A stretch of 64,000 bases of DNA from Ruminococcus sp. (GTDB taxonomy: Bacteria > Bacillota > Clostridia > Oscillospirales > Acutalibacteraceae): NCBI GenBank assembly GCA_017384945.1, contig JAFNSO010000050.1, positions 39,024 through 103,023 on the forward strand, in the 5' to 3' direction. A program made the position numbers and the translations under genes. The notes under the pieces are model-generated. The model saw nothing but the letters and a program-made list of their open reading frames with translations. It was not told the origin of the DNA and did not search any database. Of the stretch, positions 60,652 to 64,000 are shown piece by piece (the first letter of the stretch is position 1; every line of letters begins with the position of its first letter).

Positions 60652-61557
60652 CTACGGCTTGCACATTCCGCAGGGCTCGTACCCTGCCTTGATCAAATCC
60701 TTGCGCTTTCCGTAGTATTTCTTTTTGTTGTACGGGTCTATTTTTTCAACCGAGTTGCAGCCCGGCTTGTGGAACTTCATATTATTTGTGTTCAGTATGT
60801 ATGTCGGCGTCTTTTTGCTCGCGGACTGAGTTTTGCTTTTGTTGCCCGAGACCTTTGACTTGCCGTAAACCCTGATTGTCCCGTCGGACTTGCTCTTGCC
60901 GTTCGCGTAGGTGATCAGAACTCCGGGTTGAACATTGTAGCAGAAAACGTTGAAGCAAATTTCCCTGCCGACGTCCTCAACCGACCACGCCTCCATCTGA
61001 ACGCCGTCGGCAACAAGATTATCACCCTTGAAGTAAGGCGTGACTCTGTAAAGAACGTGGTTGCCTGTTACCTTTACGTAGTCGTAAACCCTTGTTTCGT
61101 AAGGAAGCATACCCTCAACGTTCATATATCTTGTGCCCGTAATGAGGTTGCGCTCGTTGTCGTCCTCACCCGCGAGCATATGCGCGATAAGGTGGCAGCG
61201 GTTGTAGAGCATTCCGTCCTCGACAAAGGCGTAAGACTTCTGAACCCAGCCCGTAGGCTTCACTGAGCTGATGTCCCCGCGCTTCTTTGTCGGCATAAGC
61301 TCCTTTGAAATATTCGCGTAAGCGGTGCCGCATCTTCCGAGACTGTCGAGCGGCGAGTATTTTTCAAATGATACTTTACTATGCTTGTCCGAGTCGGAAA
61401 AATCCGGAACACCGTTTCTGACCGAAACGCTCGGCTCGCCGTCGTAAGCGGGCAGGCTCGAAGAAATCTGAGCGGTATTCGGCTCGGGAACAAGCTCCGC
61501 GCAGGATGTAAGCAGCGCCGCGCAAACAATAAGCAGCGCCAAAAACAGTTTTTTCAT
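60652..61557 (-). CDS. Secreted DNA/RNA non-specific endonuclease, lipoprotein
   Basis: ATG 61557 lies 7 nt after GAGGTG and gives 301 aa with a lipoprotein signal (lipobox Cys in LLTSCAE). The middle is a DNA-entry-nuclease-type beta-beta-alpha-metal domain: LYNRCHLIAHMLAGE with the catalytic His, then NERNLITGTRYMNVEGMLPYE. The last 60 residues form a separate Cys-containing module (FHKPGCNSVEKI…KAGYEPCGMCKP) like the Ada-type metal-binding repeats that often end such nucleases. It probably degrades extracellular DNA at the cell surface for nutrition or uptake. Confidence 0.93.
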   Translation of the reverse strand: MKKLFLALLIVCAALLTSCAELVPEPNTAQISSSLPAYDGEPSVSVRNGVPDFSDSDKHSKVSFEKYSPLDSLGRCGTAYANISKELMPTKKRGDISSVKPTGWVQKSYAFVEDGMLYNRCHLIAHMLAGEDDNERNLITGTRYMNVEGMLPYETRVYDYVKVTGNHVLYRVTPYFKGDNLVADGVQMEAWSVEDVGREICFNVFCYNVQPGVLITYANGKSKSDGTIRVYGKSKVSGNKSKTQSASKKTPTYILNTNNMKFHKPGCNSVEKIDPYNKKKYYGKRKDLIKAGYEPCGMCKP

Positions 61558-61634
61558 TACCTTCACCTCAAAAATCGACCCCCGAAAACCAAAGGATTCC
61601 CGAGGGTAAATTATGTATTGTTTCTTCGGAGAAA

Positions 61635-61937
61635 TCAGTCGTCGATATCGGGGTTATATTCCTCGTCGTTTTCGCCGTCATCCTCGTCGCTGTCGTCGAG
61701 ATTTTCCTCGTTGCTGTCATCGTCGTTGTGGAAATCCTCGTCGTTGTCGTCGTTGTTTTCCTCGTTTTCTTCCTCGTCGTCGCCGTGATCGTTTTTCAGA
61801 TAGCTTTTAGCGAGCTTCTCGGCGGTTTCCGTCTGAGTTGTAGCCTCGGTGCTGTCCTTTTTATCGTTGCCGCCGCAGTTGGTAAAAAACAGAACAATAA
61901 AGGCCGCCAGTAATATACCGATAAATGCTTTTTTCAT
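61635..61937 (-). CDS. Small highly acidic lipoprotein
   Basis: ATG 61937 lies after AAGGTGTG and gives 100 aa. A signal peptide with the lipobox in LFFTNCGGN is followed by a short linker and a tail of about 50 residues almost entirely Asp, Glu and Asn (for example DDDSNEENLDDSDEDD). No family is recognised. The tail could bind Ca2+ or other cations. The nuclease gene follows 77 bp downstream on the same strand, and nucleases of this class need a metal, but any link is speculative. Confidence 0.7.
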   Translation of the reverse strand: MKKAFIGILLAAFIVLFFTNCGGNDKKDSTEATTQTETAEKLAKSYLKNDHGDDEEENEENNDDNDEDFHNDDDSNEENLDDSDEDDGENDEEYNPDIDD

Positions 61938-61979
61938 AAAAATCACACCTTTTTATCATATCATATAATTGATTTTATA

Positions 61980-62780
61980 CTATTTTGTTCCGCTTGTCAA
62001 TGCTTTGTACAGCTCAATATGTATTTGATGCCTGAGCCTCAGCGGCTCCGAACGTTTTTCAAGCAGTCCGCGGTACTCCGCTTCAAATTCTCTGATCTTT
62101 TCCTCGGTCAGGCTTGCGCCGACTCCCCTGCAAGTGAGGATCCTGCGCACCCACGCGTCCTTTGAAAAGCTTATCTCGACGTCATACGACAAAACCTTTA
62201 TCAGCTCAAAGCGGTTTTCCGCCCATTTCGGGAAGGAGTACGAAAACTCCCGAAAGCCTCCGCCGCTCCAGCTCGGGTTGTATTTGAGTACAAGCGACTC
62301 CATCTCAAAAATCGCCTCGTCCTCAAACGGCAGCCAGTCCATAAAAATCTTGCAGAACAACCCCTCGGGCTTCAAAACCCTGAAAATCTCCCGAGCCGCT
62401 TTTTCCGCGTCGAAATATTGAAAACACTGAACCGCGGTCACAGCGTCAAAGCTGTTGTCCTCAAATCCCGTCTCCTCCGCGGAGCAAACCCGAAAGCTGA
62501 TTTTAGACATACCCTTGTCCCGAGCCGTTTCCTTTCCGATTTTTACCTGATTCTCTGAAATATCCGTCGAGGTAAAAACCGCTCCCGTGTGATACAGGTT
62601 GATAGGCAAAATCGCCGTTCCACTTCCGAGGTCAAGTATTTTCTGACCATTTTTGCCTATTCCGAGCTCAATGAGCTTTTCGTACATACTTAAAGGGTAT
62701 ATGTCCCTGTATTTCGCGTAATTATCGGAGGTTTTCCCAAAGTCAAACTCCTTGCCCCTGTCTATGCCTTTTAGCTTCAT
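61980..62780 (-). CDS. Class I SAM-dependent methyltransferase
   Basis: The 266-aa protein has motif I KILDLGSGTAILP near residue 47, an acidic motif II (FTSTDIS), AVTAVQCFQYFDAEKAAREI and the post-motif RVLKPEGLFCKIF. It is a Methyltransf_11-type small-molecule methylase with unknown acceptor. It begins 3 bp after the deformylase stop, so the two are co-transcribed. Confidence 0.88.
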   Translation of the reverse strand: MKLKGIDRGKEFDFGKTSDNYAKYRDIYPLSMYEKLIELGIGKNGQKILDLGSGTAILPINLYHTGAVFTSTDISENQVKIGKETARDKGMSKISFRVCSAEETGFEDNSFDAVTAVQCFQYFDAEKAAREIFRVLKPEGLFCKIFMDWLPFEDEAIFEMESLVLKYNPSWSGGGFREFSYSFPKWAENRFELIKVLSYDVEISFSKDAWVRRILTCRGVGASLTEEKIREFEAEYRGLLEKRSEPLRLRHQIHIELYKALTSGTK

Positions 62781-62783
62781 ATC

Positions 62784-63197
62784 TTAAATCAAAACTCCGT
62801 TGCAGTGGTCGAGCTCATGCTGAATAATCTGAGCGGTAAATCCCGAAAAGCTCCTTGTTACCTTAACGAATTTTTCGTTCTGAAAGCTGACCTTGATGAT
62901 TTTAAAGCGGGTTGTCTTTCTTGGACCGCCCAAAAGCGAAAGACAGCTCTCCTCGGTCTCAAATTCTCCCGATTTTGAAATTATCTCGGGGTTGTACATA
63001 AGTGTGTATGTCCCCATATCGCTGAACGCGATAATTCTTTTGCTGACCCCGATCATATTCGCCGCCATTCCAACGCAGGTCTCACGGTGAGCCCTGAGCG
63101 TGTCGAGCAAATCCGCGCCGACGGCAGCGTCGCTTTTGTCCGCGGGCGTTGATTTAACGGAAAGAAAAAACGGGTCGTGTACAAGCTGTTTAACCAT
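62784..63197 (-). CDS. def: Peptide deformylase-like protein
   Basis: The 137-aa protein resembles the short clostridial deformylase group. Motif I reads GMAANMIG (canonical GxGLAAxQ), motif II ESCLSL (EGCLS, with the metal-ligand Cys) and motif III QHELDHCNG (HEFDH, with both His ligands). The metal ligands are therefore intact, while the Gln of motif I is replaced by Asn or Met. Deformylases remove the formyl group from new proteins; the divergence leaves room for a specialised substrate. It heads an operon with the methyltransferase. Start after TGGAGGT. Confidence 0.88.
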   Translation of the reverse strand: MVKQLVHDPFFLSVKSTPADKSDAAVGADLLDTLRAHRETCVGMAANMIGVSKRIIAFSDMGTYTLMYNPEIISKSGEFETEESCLSLLGGPRKTTRFKIIKVSFQNEKFVKVTRSFSGFTAQIIQHELDHCNGVLI

Positions 63198-63224
63198 ATC
63201 TGACCTCCAAAAATATATGAAACT

Positions 63225-63253
63225 ATTTTACCACAAAAAATAATAATCATCAA
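63225..63253 (-). promoter_or_regulatory. Promoter of the deformylase-methyltransferase operon
   Basis: On the minus strand: TTGATG (63248-63253), 17-bp spacer, TAAAAT (63225-63230). It lies back to back with the HD gene promoter. Confidence 0.65.
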
Positions 63254-63260
63254 CATATTA

Positions 63261-63289
63261 TGGACAACGCGTAAATAATGTAGTATTAT
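63261..63289 (+). promoter_or_regulatory. Promoter of the HD-domain gene
   Basis: TGGACA (63261-63266), 17-bp spacer, TATTAT (63284-63289). Confidence 0.65.
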
Positions 63290-63307
63290 ACCCTTGAGGT
63301 GAAAACA

Positions 63308-63898
63308 ATGGATGAACGACTCAGAAGCCAACTCGACTTTGCGCTTGAAATCGACAAGGAAAAGAACATTTTCCGCCGCACACATCTCACAAACAACGGC
63401 AGAAACGAAAACGACGCCGAACACGCGTGGCACATGGCAATAATGGCGTATCTTCTCAGAGAATACTCGAACGAGCAAATTGATATTGCCAAGGTGATGC
63501 TGATGTGCCTTATTCACGATATAGTTGAAATCGACGCGGGAGATACCTACGCTTACGACGAAAACGGTCTGAAAACCCAAAAGGAAAGGGAGAAAAAGGC
63601 GAAAGAGCGCATCTTCTCAATCCTCCCGCCCGACCAAAAGGAAGAGCTCGCCGCGCTTTTCGACGAATTTGAGGAATACAAAACCCCCGAGTCAAAATTC
63701 GCTCACGCCATGGACAATCTCCAGCCGATTCTACTGAACAGCTCCAACAACGGCGCCGACTGGAGAGCCCACAAGGTAACAGCCGAGCAGGTCTACCGCC
63801 GTCAATCAAAAACAAAGCTAGGTTCCGAAAAGCTTTTTGAGGTGGTTGACGAAATAATAAAGAAAAACATCCGAGAAAACAACCTCCCCGAAGGCTGA
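63308..63898 (+). CDS. HD-domain hydrolase (YfbR/HDDC2-like)
   Basis: ATG 63308 lies 6 nt after GAGGTG and gives 196 aa. The HD metal site is seen in NDAEHAWHMAIMAYLL (His pair) and MLMCLIHDIVEIDAGDTYAYD, the layout of 5'-deoxynucleotidases of the YfbR/HDDC2 group, which remove phosphate from dNMPs. A conserved downstream Asp lies in FAHAMDNLQPIL. Specific substrate not readable. Confidence 0.9.
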   Translation: MDERLRSQLDFALEIDKEKNIFRRTHLTNNGRNENDAEHAWHMAIMAYLLREYSNEQIDIAKVMLMCLIHDIVEIDAGDTYAYDENGLKTQKEREKKAKERIFSILPPDQKEELAALFDEFEEYKTPESKFAHAMDNLQPILLNSSNNGADWRAHKVTAEQVYRRQSKTKLGSEKLFEVVDEIIKKNIRENNLPEG

Positions 63899-63914
63899 AC
63901 GCCCCCGAAAGGTG

Positions 63915-63943
63915 TTGACTTTTTTTCCGCCATAATATATAAT
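63915..63943 (+). promoter_or_regulatory. Promoter of the tRNA-Pro gene
   Basis: TTGACT (63915-63920), 17-bp spacer, TATAAT (63938-63943), about 18 bp before the tRNA 5' end. Confidence 0.8.
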
Positions 63944-63961
63944 TAGAAAGCTGATAAAGCA

Positions 63962-64000
63962 CGAGGTGTAACTCAGTTTGGTAGAGTGCTTGGTTTGGGA
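63962..64000 (+). tRNA. tRNA-Pro (anticodon UGG), cut by the window end
   Basis: The first 39 bases of a tRNA are visible: acceptor strand CGAGGTG, U8, D-stem ACTC/GAGT around AGTTTGGTA, then anticodon stem CTTGG and loop TTTGGGA with anticodon TGG. This matches bacterial tRNA-Pro(UGG). The 3' half lies beyond 64000. Confidence 0.9.

Overview
The window looks like chromosome of a spore-forming, fibre- or starch-associated Clostridia member, most likely Oscillospirales/Ruminococcaceae. The evidence is spoIIE, Gram-positive lipoproteins, a type I dockerin on a CotH protein, BspA-type leucine-rich surface proteins, a maltodextrin ABC importer next to a GH13 lipoprotein, a DUF6465-type Lys/Ala-rich protein, and consensus SigA promoters with strong Shine-Dalgarno sites. 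No phage, IS element, CRISPR array or rRNA is visible. A tRNA-Pro(UGG) gene is cut by the right edge.

Layout. 1-7.9 kb: a gltB-gltD-pyrG operon of glutamine-consuming enzymes behind a consensus promoter, with a 16-codon upstream ORF containing Gln-Gln. 7.9-10.1 kb: aroF-pheA behind a Phe-rich leader peptide and an intrinsic terminator, a classic attenuator layout. 10.3-20.8 kb: exported proteins (a Thr/Pro/Glu-rich wall protein, a papain-like protease, two leucine-rich-repeat proteins) with mtnN embedded on the other strand. 20.8-28.4 kb: a 58-aa peptide gene, an AsnB-like synthetase lacking its N-terminal cysteine, a membrane protein, a CBS/DRTGG pyrophosphatase, a lipoprotein and the CotH-dockerin protein. 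28.5-36.3 kb: murE, then malEFG and a GH13 lipoprotein. 36.4-39.7 kb: a beta-helix surface protein with a second 58-aa peptide gene. 39.7-50 kb: spoIIE; a minus-strand glycosyltransferase-serpin-flippase operon; a VanW protein; an EF-G-like GTPase. 50-64 kb: a 102-bp tandem repeat and mostly housekeeping or small hypothetical genes, including a transporter frameshifted in a T8 tract.

The most interesting signal is a leader of about 150 nt present twice (21152-21303 and 34425-34575), ahead of two unrelated genes (asnB-like and GH13). Both copies keep three stems, two of which show compensatory base changes. Both carry a short upstream ORF whose first 25 or so codons are conserved, and both place the downstream Shine-Dalgarno in a stem whose other arm lies inside that ORF. 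I infer a shared translation-control leader; I do not recognise it as a known riboswitch. Second is a pair of 58-codon peptides sharing a MKExYxxP leader-like N-terminus, one of them just upstream of the AsnB-like gene.

Limits: everything was read by eye, with no database search, folding program or alignment software. Promoters were called from -35/-10 match and spacing, and starts from Shine-Dalgarno position.
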